DNA of 52,077 nt from UBA4655 sp964585575. Its GTDB lineage: Bacteria > Planctomycetota > Planctomycetia > Pirellulales > UBA1268. The first letter of the stretch is position 1; each line of letters begins with the position of its first letter. Location of the stretch: assembly GCA_964585575.1 (NCBI GenBank), contig CAZPEM010000005.1, positions 1-52,077 on the forward strand, in the 5' to 3' direction. Position numbers and translations under genes: made by a program. Below the pieces are notes generated by a model. It had not been told where the DNA came from, searched no databases, and saw nothing but the letters and a program-made list of their open reading frames with translations. Positions 16,247 through 23,826 of the stretch are shown here, piece after piece.

Positions 16247-17110
16247 ATGAACGATCTGCAGAGTGTCGGCCGGACAGCGGCCGAGACGGTGAATGTTTCG
16301 AAGCAGGCGCTGGTGGACAGCTTCACCCAGGCCTGGGGACAGGTGATCATGCTCGCGCCGAAGATGGTCGCGATGGTGATCGTGCTCGTGGTGGGCTACG
16401 CGGTGGCCCGGTGGTTCGGCGGGCTCATCACGGTGATCGCCGAGAAGATCGGCCTCCAGACCGCGGCGGAGCGGAGCGGTCTGGCCAAGAGCATGAACGA
16501 CGTCGGCATCCGCCGACCGCTGCCGTCGATCGTCGGCGGCCTCGTGTTCTGGCTGCTCATGGGCGTGTTCGTGATGGCGGCCTTCAACATCCTCGGCCTC
16601 CAGAGCATCTCCGATGCGATGGGCGAGGTGGTGAACTACATCCCGAAGCTGCTCGTGGCGACGGTCGTGGTCGTGATCGGCCTTCTGGCGGCGACCTTCC
16701 TGCGGGGCGTCGTGGCGACGAGCGCCGACCGTGTCGGGCTCTCCTACGCCGAGTACCTCGCCGGCGGCTGCTACTGGGTGCTGTCGATCCTCACCTTCAT
16801 CGCGGCCTTCAACCAGCTGGGCATCCAGTTCGCCCTGCTCGAGAAGCTCATCCTCATCGGCTTCGGCGGCCTGTCGGTCGGCTTCGCGCTGGCCTTCGGC
16901 CTCGGCGGCCGCGACGTGATGAATGGGATCCTCTCGGGCTACTACGTCCGCCAGCGGATCCAGGCGGGCGACCGGGTCACGGTCGGCACGCTCGAGGGGA
17001 CGGTCCGCGAGGTCGGCCCGGTGGCCACGATCGTGGAGACCCGCGAGAACGGCCTCGTGAGCCGCCACACGGTTCCCAACGCGAAGATGCTCCTGGAGGC
17101 GGTGCGGTAA
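16247..17110 (+). CDS. Small-conductance mechanosensitive channel (MscS family)
   Basis: A 287-residue channel protein. Membrane helices are visible at about residues 27-46, 79-105, 120-142 and 163-205; the pore-lining helix is the Gly/Ala-rich GFGGLSVGFALAFGLGGRDV, followed by the beta domain (IQAGDRVTVGTLEGTVREVG). ATG 16247 is preceded by AAGGAG at a six-base distance; an in-frame ATG at 16232 overlaps the stop of the upstream gene and has no such site. MscS channels open on membrane tension and release solutes in osmotic downshock. The coupling to an ECF sigma factor suggests a cell-envelope or osmotic stress unit. A strong hairpin follows the stop. Confidence 0.93.
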   Translation: MNDLQSVGRTAAETVNVSKQALVDSFTQAWGQVIMLAPKMVAMVIVLVVGYAVARWFGGLITVIAEKIGLQTAAERSGLAKSMNDVGIRRPLPSIVGGLVFWLLMGVFVMAAFNILGLQSISDAMGEVVNYIPKLLVATVVVVIGLLAATFLRGVVATSADRVGLSYAEYLAGGCYWVLSILTFIAAFNQLGIQFALLEKLILIGFGGLSVGFALAFGLGGRDVMNGILSGYYVRQRIQAGDRVTVGTLEGTVREVGPVATIVETRENGLVSRHTVPNAKMLLEAVR

Positions 17111-17146
17111 GGCGAACCGCGAAGCCTCGACGAGGTGGCGACAAGC

Positions 17147-17178
17147 AGGGCCCGCGGCGGGAAACCGCCGCGGGCCCT
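17147..17178. terminator. Strong GC hairpin with GAAA loop after the MscS gene
   Basis: AGGGCCCGCGGCGG (17147-17160) pairs perfectly with CCGCCGCGGGCCCT (17165-17178) around a GAAA tetraloop. It lies between convergent coding regions, 37 bases after the MscS stop and 15 before the end of the PEP-CTERM remnant. No T-run follows on either side, so it may work as a bidirectional or RNA-end-stabilising structure. Confidence 0.75.
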
Positions 17179-17192
17179 CTGCATGCCCTGCG

Positions 17193-17465
17193 TCAGGCGG
17201 ACCGTCGGCGTCGGTGCCACACGAACACGCCGAGGCCTGCGGCGAGCAGCGCCAATGCCCCGGGCTCGGGCACCGCCTGGAACACGGCGGTCGACCCGTT
17301 GCCGCCGGTTCCTTCGAAGCCCGCGAACAGCAGGTCCAGGCCGGTGAGGTTGCCCTCCGCGGTGGCGGCGAGGAACTGGATCGACTCCGGCGAGATGAAG
17401 GCTCCGCCGGTGTCGAGGCTGCTCGTTACGGGATTGAAGTAGCCGTGCCGGCTCAACGACCCCAA
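17193..17465 (-). pseudogene. Remnant of a PEP-CTERM sorted protein
   Basis: The C-terminal 25 residues form a textbook PEP-CTERM signal: VPEPGALALLAAGLGVFVW followed by HRRRRSA. About 60 residues of a beta-rich, Gly/Thr-rich mature domain precede it, but no signal peptide or proper start exists; a stop codon in this frame lies just upstream (near 17455-17470 only a TTG could start). PEP-CTERM proteins are exported, processed by exosortase and attached to the surface or matrix. The missing front end points to a truncated gene. Confidence 0.65.
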
Positions 17466-17493
17466 TCGAAGTCAGCTGCAATGGAAGCCATCT

Positions 17494-18294
17494 TCAATTG
17501 AAGTCATCGACCGCCGCCGGCGGCGGCTCGCGTTCCGCCTGCTCGTTCGCGGCATCGGCGGCCCCTTTCGCTTCAGCCGCCTTCCGCTCGGCAGGTTCTC
17601 CGTCGGTCGCCCCGAAAGGATCGTCGCCGAAGGGATCCGCTTTGCCGCCATCGGCGGCCGGTTCCTCCGCCTCGGGCTTGAGAGGTGCCTTCGCTTTTCG
17701 GGGCTCCTCCGCAAAGACGTCGTCCGCGGCCGGCTCGTCGGCGGCGTCGGCGTTCCTCACGGCCAATGGCTCGTCGGCGACATCGCGTTTGGGCATCGCC
17801 TTTTTCGCGGCGTCGTCGCCCTCGACCTCCGGCCGACGGCGGCGGAAGATCGACTCGTCGGGTTCGGGCGCGGTCGTCGAGTAGCGGCGGCCGGCGGCTT
17901 CCAGATCCCGGGAGATGTTGGCCGAGCGGGCCTTCACGCGGTATCGCTCGACGAGGAGCCGATCGGCCCCCTGCACCCGTTCGAGGGCGCGGCCGATGTT
18001 GGGGCCCCCCTCCCCCAGCGACTCGAGCCGGGCGCCCTCGAGGAAGTCCGCCTCGGCCTCCATTTCCCGTCCCGACCGTCGCGCGGCGAGCCCGCGGAAA
18101 TAGAACGCCCGCGGATCCTTCGAGCCCGCGGCGATCACGCCTGAGAGCCAGTCGAAGCTCGCGGGGTAGTCGCCGCCATGGAAGGCGTGCATGCCGGCTC
18201 CGAGGCCGGTGGACGCATCCGTCGCCGCCGCCGGCGTCGCCGTGGCGACCGCGACTCCACAAACCAACACGATCCGCGTCAGTCTCGACTTCAC
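17494..18294 (-). CDS. Exported acidic, low-complexity protein with TPR-like region
   Basis: A 266-residue protein from ATG 18294 with a clear signal peptide (RIVLVCGVAVATATPAAA). The following 80 residues look like a tetratricopeptide-type helix pair (GLGAGMHAFHGGDYPASFDW, PRAFYFRGLAARRSGREMEA). The C-terminal half is rich in Glu, Asp, Ala, Pro and Lys with no fold visible. Such exported TPR-plus-disordered proteins are common in planctomycetes. The function is unknown. It is convergent with the PEP-CTERM fragment on the same strand, whose remnant lies right after its stop. Confidence 0.82.
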   Translation of the reverse strand: MKSRLTRIVLVCGVAVATATPAAATDASTGLGAGMHAFHGGDYPASFDWLSGVIAAGSKDPRAFYFRGLAARRSGREMEAEADFLEGARLESLGEGGPNIGRALERVQGADRLLVERYRVKARSANISRDLEAAGRRYSTTAPEPDESIFRRRRPEVEGDDAAKKAMPKRDVADEPLAVRNADAADEPAADDVFAEEPRKAKAPLKPEAEEPAADGGKADPFGDDPFGATDGEPAERKAAEAKGAADAANEQAEREPPPAAVDDFN

Positions 18295-18330
18295 GATTCG
18301 ATGCTCCTTTTTCAGTGACGAATCCTGATC

Positions 18331-18798
18331 CTACCCCGGGGCCGAAGTCTCGCCAAAAGCCATGGCGGCTCGTTGTCGAAAGGTCTCCTCATCCAACCAG
18401 ACGCCCTCGCGAAGCAGCTGCACGGCCATCGCCTCGTGCGGCCAGCCGAAGGCCGCGAGCAACCTGTCGAATTCCGACTCGGGGCAGTCTCCTTTGAACT
18501 CCGCGAGGAGCACGTGACCGTTCCGCTCGTGGATGGTGCCGTCGACCTGCCAGCCGCGGCCGCCTTGCTCGCCTCGCCAGACGAACGAACCATCCGGCTC
18601 CACGAAGGCCCGATCGAGCGTGGCCACCGCCGCGAGGCAGGCATCGCCGGTGACGGCCATCGGCATCGTGGCGGCGTCCCGCGGGATCGCGAGCGTCGGC
18701 CAGGCTCCGAGCCGGTCGGCATGGTCGTCCGCGGCCCGCGCGGAGGGCGGACGCGGGTGGATCGAGATCTCGAAGGAGAGCATCCGCGGTTCGCTCAC
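18331..18798 (-). CDS. Conserved hypothetical protein coupled to cutA
   Basis: A 155-residue soluble protein. GTG 18798 is chosen because it overlaps the stop of cutA by four bases (GTGA), a typical translational-coupling arrangement, with GGAG upstream; ATG 18783 is an alternative without a good site. The sequence has a beta-rich core (WQVDGTIHERNGHVLLAEFK) and no signal peptide or membrane helix. I recognise no family. Its tight link to cutA suggests a shared role, which is inference. Confidence 0.75.
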   Translation of the reverse strand: MSEPRMLSFEISIHPRPPSARAADDHADRLGAWPTLAIPRDAATMPMAVTGDACLAAVATLDRAFVEPDGSFVWRGEQGGRGWQVDGTIHERNGHVLLAEFKGDCPESEFDRLLAAFGWPHEAMAVQLLREGVWLDEETFRQRAAMAFGETSAPG

Positions 18799-19142
18799 GG
18801 CGACGTGCTCCGGAGCACCCAGTCGGCGTAGGCCGGCGACGCGACGACCTCCGACACGATCACCTCGGGAAGCTCGTAGGGGTGAGCCGCGACGAGCGAC
18901 GCGACGCACGCGGCGGCGCGATCGGGGCTGGTCTTCACGGTGAGCCTCCATTCGGCCGCCTGCTCGATCGCATCCTTCCAACGGTAGGTGCTGTCGATGC
19001 CTCCGTCGATCTGCACGCACGCGGCGAGCCGATCCTCGACGAGTCGTCGGGCGATCCCCTCGGCCGCCGCACGGTCGCCGACCGTCGTGCGGACCTCGGA
19101 GATCCGCGGAGGAGCGTCGGTGGTCGGCATGCCGGTCGTCAT
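18795..19142 (-). CDS. cutA: Divalent-ion tolerance protein CutA
   Basis: A 115-residue CutA1-family protein: VRTTVGDRAAAEGIARRLVE, LAACVQIDGGIDSTYRWKDAI, and HPYELPEVIVSEVVASPAYADW are the expected segments of this trimeric PII-like ferredoxin-fold protein. Length is normal. CutA has been linked to copper tolerance in E. coli, though its true role is unsettled. It is followed by an overlapping hypothetical gene and preceded by a phosphoesterase-like gene 24 bases away, so all three are probably one minus-strand transcript. Confidence 0.95.
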   Translation of the reverse strand: MTTGMPTTDAPPRISEVRTTVGDRAAAEGIARRLVEDRLAACVQIDGGIDSTYRWKDAIEQAAEWRLTVKTSPDRAAACVASLVAAHPYELPEVIVSEVVASPAYADWVLRSTSP

Positions 19143-19166
19143 CGCTGGCTCCTCGTGGGTGCCGAT

Positions 19167-20498
19167 TCAGGCTGCAGCCCTTGGCCAGTCGTTCGACGAC
19201 ACGATCCCGCCGTCGATGTCGGGCCGGGGGATCGCGACCCAGGCCGGCGCCGCGGCCGCGGGACGCGACGCTGCATCGATCTCGACGACGGGACGCCGGT
19301 TGCACGTGAGGGGATCGAACGCCGTCGCCGCCGCGGAGGGGTCGCCCGGCGTCGTCGGGCCGAGCGTCACGATCGGTCCTCCCGAGAGCCGCCGGGGAGG
19401 GTGGCCGAGCACGGCGAGCCCGTTCCGGGGAGCGGACGCGAAGAGATCCTCCCGGCGGGTGTCGAGCCAGCCGTCGGCGCACGGGCCGCCCGCGACCGCG
19501 CACGAGTCACCAAGCCGCGGCGGATCGACCCGCTCCATCCACGACGCGAGGGCGCCGACCGTATCGAAGCCGGTTGCGATGCTCGGAGGATCGGTCGTCG
19601 ATGCGGCGTGCCAACGGTCGACCGACCGCCGCCAGGTGTCGAGCAGGACCGAGGCGATGTCCGACGGCAGGGCCCCATCGACGAGGTGACGGCCGAGGAT
19701 CGCCGGCGCCGCGGTCCACGGGCCGACCGCGACATCGCGGACGACCCGCTGCGCGACCGCCGCCGGACAGGCCGCGTCTGCGAGGCCCGCCGCGAACACC
19801 GCCAGCAGATCGACGGCGAGGCTCTCGGAGACCGAAGGCTGCCTGCCGAACCGGTCCCCTTCACGCTCGATACCGGCGGGTGGTTCGTCGACATCGGTGC
19901 CGCAGAGCGGGTCAAATTCGTGCCCGTGAACGATCGACACGCTCCCGCCATCGGCGTCGAGCCGCTCCCAGCAGGAACCGACGCCGAACCCGTATCGCGA
20001 CGCGGCGACCACGAGCGGTCGCTCGAGCACGCCGTCGCGGTCGCCCGGCAGGATCGTCACGCCGACGCGGACCGACACGTGCTGCCCCAGGACGGGCCGC
20101 CGCCGCCGATCCGCCGCCGGCACTCGAATGCCACGGCGACCGAGCCGACCGAGTCGCGAAAGCGGATCGCGGCCGCACCGGAAGGCGGCCCGGAGAATCT
20201 CCTCGGCGAACTCCCGCCGCGCGGCTCCGGCGTGCCAGGGCCGCACGCGGCCCAACCACCGGTGACTCGTGAGACCGTCGAACGTGTCGCCGGCGAGCAC
20301 GACGTCGATCCGCTCGATCGGCCGGTAGCTGCCATCCGCTCCGACGCCCGCGAGGCACGCGAGCCTCGCGAGCTCGCGAAACAGAGGCTCCACCTCCCGG
20401 CGTGGCGGTGCCGGGACGAGGCTCCCGTCCGAGATCAGCCAGTTGCTCGAGACCACGATCACGCGAGTTCCACCAAAAGCCGGCAGCGTCGACACCAT
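19167..20498 (-). CDS. Divergent metallophosphoesterase-like protein
   Basis: A 443-residue protein from ATG 20498. It has IDVVLAGDTFDG, which matches the GD motif of calcineurin-like phosphoesterases, and SIVHGHEFDP, which matches the late GHxxxP-type metal motif. The first motif of the family (usually DxH) is SSNWLISDG here, with neither the Asp nor the His at the expected positions. So the fold is likely but full metal binding is doubtful. A large Arg/Ala-rich C-terminal region (after about residue 250) is unassigned. It precedes cutA by 24 bases on the same strand. Confidence 0.65.
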   Translation of the reverse strand: MVSTLPAFGGTRVIVVSSNWLISDGSLVPAPPRREVEPLFRELARLACLAGVGADGSYRPIERIDVVLAGDTFDGLTSHRWLGRVRPWHAGAARREFAEEILRAAFRCGRDPLSRLGRLGRRGIRVPAADRRRRPVLGQHVSVRVGVTILPGDRDGVLERPLVVAASRYGFGVGSCWERLDADGGSVSIVHGHEFDPLCGTDVDEPPAGIEREGDRFGRQPSVSESLAVDLLAVFAAGLADAACPAAVAQRVVRDVAVGPWTAAPAILGRHLVDGALPSDIASVLLDTWRRSVDRWHAASTTDPPSIATGFDTVGALASWMERVDPPRLGDSCAVAGGPCADGWLDTRREDLFASAPRNGLAVLGHPPRRLSGGPIVTLGPTTPGDPSAAATAFDPLTCNRRPVVEIDAASRPAAAAPAWVAIPRPDIDGGIVSSNDWPRAAA

Positions 20499-20651
20499 CC
20501 CCCCGAAAAATATCGGCGGAGGCTCCCCTGGAACGCTGCGAAAATCCAGCGCAGTCGAGTATTACGCCCGCACTTGAGACTCGGGAGGGGGCACCCCCGA
20601 CCCACGCGACGAGCAACTTCTGCCGCGATACGAACTTGGCAAACGTCGAAA

Positions 20652-22010
20652 CTACGGCGCGATCATGGAGGTCGAGCAGGATGCGTCGACTCTGCCGTCG
20701 ATCTCGGGGCTCGATACGGTCGCCGTCGCTTTCCACGACCCCGCGACCGGCATCCGGTACGCCACCTGAAAGGTCGCCCTCGATCCCGCCGCCAGGCTGG
20801 GGAGTGATTCGAAGGTGATAGTGGACCGGTCGATGCGGGTGCGGCTCGGAACGGGGTCGCCGACGACGAGCGCCTGTTCCGGTAGCATGATCGACACGTC
20901 GAGGCCACCGATCGGGCTCGTCCCGTCGTTCGTCACGGTGCAGACGAGCAGCGTGCCCCCGCCGACCCGAACAGGGTCGTCACAGTCGGCCAGGGAGACC
21001 CGCAATCCCGCCTCGCGGGCGGTGCGGGCCACGGGCCGCCTCGATCGGACGAGCACGCACGACTCGTCGGCGACGATCACGCCGCCACCGGTCCCGGCGA
21101 GCGTGCTGCGAACGCACGGCCGGCTGGCCGGCCCCGCAAAACGACCGAACGACGTGGATGCCGTTGCAGCCCGCAGGTTCACCTGGCGGCGCAGTTGTTC
21201 ACCCGGGCCGATCGCCGGGAGGCTCCAGGCGACCTTCCCGTTCGACAGCTTGTAGCCATCGGAGGCCTCCAACGGGGCGAACGCCGTGTCCCACGAGAAC
21301 TCCAGGCTTCCCGGTGACGACGCGACGGAACCGGTGTTTTTCACGGTGGCGACGAATTCGGCGACCGCCCCTTCATCGACCTCCGACGGCCCCTTGAGGC
21401 CGAGTTCGAGCGATGGCGTCACCGGCACGGCCGGAGGAGTCGGTGGGGGCGGCGACACGATCACGGGCGCCGGAATCACGGCCGCGGGCGCCGCCGCCGC
21501 CGGCACCGCCGACGGCAGCGGTACGGTCGGCGTGGCCGACGAGGAACCGAATGTCGATGCCGAGGGGCTCGGCGTCGTGGGGGGCGGCGTTCGCTGGAAT
21601 GCGGAAACCGGCTGCGTCACCTCGACGCAGGCCGTCGCGCCCCCGACGAAGACGCCGGTCGGATTGAGGATCTCGACCCGGTGGCACTGGCGGCCCGGTT
21701 CCGCGGCGATGAAGTCGAGCGTGATCCGCTTCGAGGTTCCGGCCGCCAGGTCCACCGTGCCCTTCTGCTCGATCGGGCTCGTAGACGCCTCGTGCTTGAA
21801 GCCCTTGTCGAAGTAGTCGATGACCCGCAGCCGCTGCTGGGGCTTGCCCGAACGGTTGACGATCTCGACCTCGAATGAAACCCGTTCGCCCGCGGTGGCG
21901 GTAAGCGGCCCGGTAACGAGCACCGCGACCGGATCGTCCGCGTGGACGATCGCCGCGCAGGCTGCGACCGACACCACCACCCAGAACGCTACGACGGACC
22001 GGCTTCCCAT
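20652..22010 (-). CDS. Exported protein with DUF11-like Ig-type repeats
   Basis: A 452-residue secreted protein with a signal peptide (SVVAFWVVVSVAACAAIVHA). Three beta-sandwich repeats of DUF11 type are visible: GPLTATAGERVSFEVEIVNR at the start, LGLKGPSEVDEGAVAEFVAT after a Pro/Ser/Ala-rich linker (about residues 140-195), and DPVRVGGGTLLVCTVTNDGT near the end. Four cysteines may pair. Such domains occur in surface or matrix proteins. No operon partner is evident; phoU lies upstream with about 140 bases between. Confidence 0.85.
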   Translation of the reverse strand: MGSRSVVAFWVVVSVAACAAIVHADDPVAVLVTGPLTATAGERVSFEVEIVNRSGKPQQRLRVIDYFDKGFKHEASTSPIEQKGTVDLAAGTSKRITLDFIAAEPGRQCHRVEILNPTGVFVGGATACVEVTQPVSAFQRTPPPTTPSPSASTFGSSSATPTVPLPSAVPAAAAPAAVIPAPVIVSPPPPTPPAVPVTPSLELGLKGPSEVDEGAVAEFVATVKNTGSVASSPGSLEFSWDTAFAPLEASDGYKLSNGKVAWSLPAIGPGEQLRRQVNLRAATASTSFGRFAGPASRPCVRSTLAGTGGGVIVADESCVLVRSRRPVARTAREAGLRVSLADCDDPVRVGGGTLLVCTVTNDGTSPIGGLDVSIMLPEQALVVGDPVPSRTRIDRSTITFESLPSLAAGSRATFQVAYRMPVAGSWKATATVSSPEIDGRVDASCSTSMIAP

Positions 22011-22071
22011 ACGCGGGAGAGACTACCATCCCGGGAAGCCTGGGGGAAATGGGCAATTTCCGTCAGCCGCA

Positions 22072-22161
22072 CCAGGTTCAGTCAGCAACCCAGGTTCAGT
22101 CAGCAACCCAGGTTCAGTCAGCAACCCAGGTTCAGTCAGTAACCCAGGTTCAGTCAGTAAC
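22072..22161. repeat. Five tandem copies of an 18-base repeat at the phoU 3' end
   Basis: The unit CCAGGTTCAGTCAGCAAC is repeated five times without gaps; the last two copies have GTAAC instead of GCAAC. On the minus strand the final copy supplies the last codons and stop of phoU (VTD then TGA), and the others follow downstream of the stop. The copies carry the stop in every unit, so the array looks like an expanded duplicate of the gene end. It may vary between strains. Confidence 0.9.
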
Positions 22162-22809
22162 TCTGTGGCGGACGATCTCCCCTTCCACCATGTAGATGAC
22201 GTCCTCGGCGATGCTCGTGGCCATGTCGGCCAGCCGCTCGATGTGCTTCGACACGGAGTTGATCCGCAGGAGGCTCTCCACCCGGTCGGGGTTCGACTTG
22301 ATCCCCCGCAGGATCTTCTGCCGGATCTGCATCCGCGCTTCGTCGACCGCGTCGTCCTCCTCGCGGACCTGCCTCGCGAGCGACGGGTCGGCGTTCACCA
22401 CGGCGTCGAGGCATTGCTTCACCATCTCCTGGGTGAGCGAGGCCATCGTGCGGATCTCCGGTGGCAGGTCGACCGGCTCCGCCCGGGCGAGTTGGGCGAC
22501 CCGCTTGGCGATGTTGCGGGCGAGGTCGCCCATCCGCTCGAGATCGTTGTTGATCTTGAGCACCGCCACGACGAATCGCAGGTCGGCCGCGACGGGCTGG
22601 TAGAGCGCGAGGATCTTGAGGCACTCCTCCTCGACCTCGACCTCCATGCGGTCGATCTCCTCGTCGCTCGCCATCACCCGCTGGGCGAGCGCCGTGTCCT
22701 TGTTGATGAGCGCCGTGATCGCCTTGGAGATCGCCTCCTCGACGAGCGTGCCAACCCGCAGGATCTTCTCCTTGAGCCCGTCGATCTGCCGTTCGATGTG
22801 TTTCGTCAT
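22150..22809 (-). CDS. phoU: Phosphate signalling complex protein PhoU
   Basis: A 219-residue protein of two PhoU three-helix bundles. The metal-binding-like patches (SDEEIDRMEVEVEEECLKIL and the later ADPSLARQVREEDDAVDEAR) and AADLRFVVAVLKINNDLERM are in place. PhoU restrains phosphate uptake and the PhoR kinase when phosphate is plentiful. It is the last gene of the pst cluster, 25 bases after pstB. The final residues lie in the tandem repeat described at 22072-22161. Confidence 0.96.
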   Translation of the reverse strand: MTKHIERQIDGLKEKILRVGTLVEEAISKAITALINKDTALAQRVMASDEEIDRMEVEVEEECLKILALYQPVAADLRFVVAVLKINNDLERMGDLARNIAKRVAQLARAEPVDLPPEIRTMASLTQEMVKQCLDAVVNADPSLARQVREEDDAVDEARMQIRQKILRGIKSNPDRVESLLRINSVSKHIERLADMATSIAEDVIYMVEGEIVRHRVTD

Positions 22810-22834
22810 CGCGTGCGCTCGTCTCTTCGGTCGC

Positions 22835-23716
22835 TCAGCCGAACCGTCCCGTGACGTAGGCCTCCGTCTCGCGGAGGATCGGCTTTGTGAAGATCTCGGT
22901 CGTCGGGCCGTATTCGATGAGCCGCCCGAGGTACATGAAGGCGGTGTAGTCGCTCGTGCGGCTCGCCTGCTGCATGTTGTGGGTGACGATGAGCACGGAG
23001 TAGCGGCCCCGCAGCTCCTGGATGAGATCCTCGATCTTGCCGGTGGCGATCGGGTCGAGTGCGGAGCAGGGCTCGTCGAGGAGGAGCACCTCCGGCTCGG
23101 CGGCGATCGCCCGGGCGATGCAGAGCCGCTGCTGCTGTCCGCCGGAGAGCCCGAGGCCGCTCTCGGTCAGCCGGTCCTTCACCTCGTCCCAGAGGGCCGC
23201 TCCCCGCAGGCTCTTCTCGCAGACCTCGTCGAGCACGCCCCGGTTGGTCTCGCCGTCGATCCGCAGGGCATAGACGACGTTCTCGTAGATGCTCATCGGA
23301 AACGGGTTCGGCTTCTGGAACACCATGCCCATCCGCTTCCGCAGCTCGATGACGTCGGTCCGCGGGTCGTAGATGGAATCGCCGTTGAGCCGCATGTCGC
23401 CGACGATGCGGACGTTCTGCACCAGGTCGTTGAGGCGGTTCACGCTCCTCAGGAGTGTCGACTTGCCGCAGCCGCTCGGGCCCACGAGCGCCGTCACCTT
23501 CGACTGGGAGATCGGCATCGTGATGCCGTGCAGCGCCTGCTTCTGCCCGTACCAGAGGTTGAAGCGGTCGATCTCGAGCACCGGGGTTTCGCGGCCGACC
23601 TGGGCGTGCACTTCCGAAGGCACGTCGATGCCCGCGGCCACCGCCACGAGACGGTCGGAAGCCACCGGGCCTGGCGGGCTTTCGGGGATGGCGGGGGATT
23701 CGATCGCGGAGTTCAT
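22835..23716 (-). CDS. pstB: Phosphate ABC transporter ATP-binding protein
   Basis: A 293-residue ATPase energising PstCA. Walker A is GPSGCGKST, the signature is LSGGQQQRL, Walker B is VLLLDEPCSALD, and the H-loop is IVTHNM. An N-terminal extension of about 45 residues (Pro/Ala/Val-rich) precedes the domain. ATG 23716 is chosen; ATG 23737 is in frame but has a weaker site. It lies about 110 bases downstream of pstA and 25 upstream of phoU. Confidence 0.97.
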   Translation of the reverse strand: MNSAIESPAIPESPPGPVASDRLVAVAAGIDVPSEVHAQVGRETPVLEIDRFNLWYGQKQALHGITMPISQSKVTALVGPSGCGKSTLLRSVNRLNDLVQNVRIVGDMRLNGDSIYDPRTDVIELRKRMGMVFQKPNPFPMSIYENVVYALRIDGETNRGVLDEVCEKSLRGAALWDEVKDRLTESGLGLSGGQQQRLCIARAIAAEPEVLLLDEPCSALDPIATGKIEDLIQELRGRYSVLIVTHNMQQASRTSDYTAFMYLGRLIEYGPTTEIFTKPILRETEAYVTGRFG

Positions 23717-23826
23717 GGGAGTCTCGCAGGAAAGCATACCGCAGCAGGGAAGGTCTGCCAGCATCCGGAAAGGGTTTCGTCCATGGCGCAGCGTGGAAAG
23801 CAACGGGTGGCGAGCGACGTGCAGCG

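Noticed and set aside
17492..17503. Palindrome CTTCAATTGAAG
   Set aside because: It coincides with the last codons and stop of the exported protein gene; no sign of regulatory use.
22072..22161. Possible CRISPR array
   Set aside because: Units are 18 bases and contiguous with no spacers.
21820..22854. Plus-strand frame with NPGSVS repeats
   Set aside because: The repeats are the antisense translation of the 18-base tandem array; the rest is opposite phoU.
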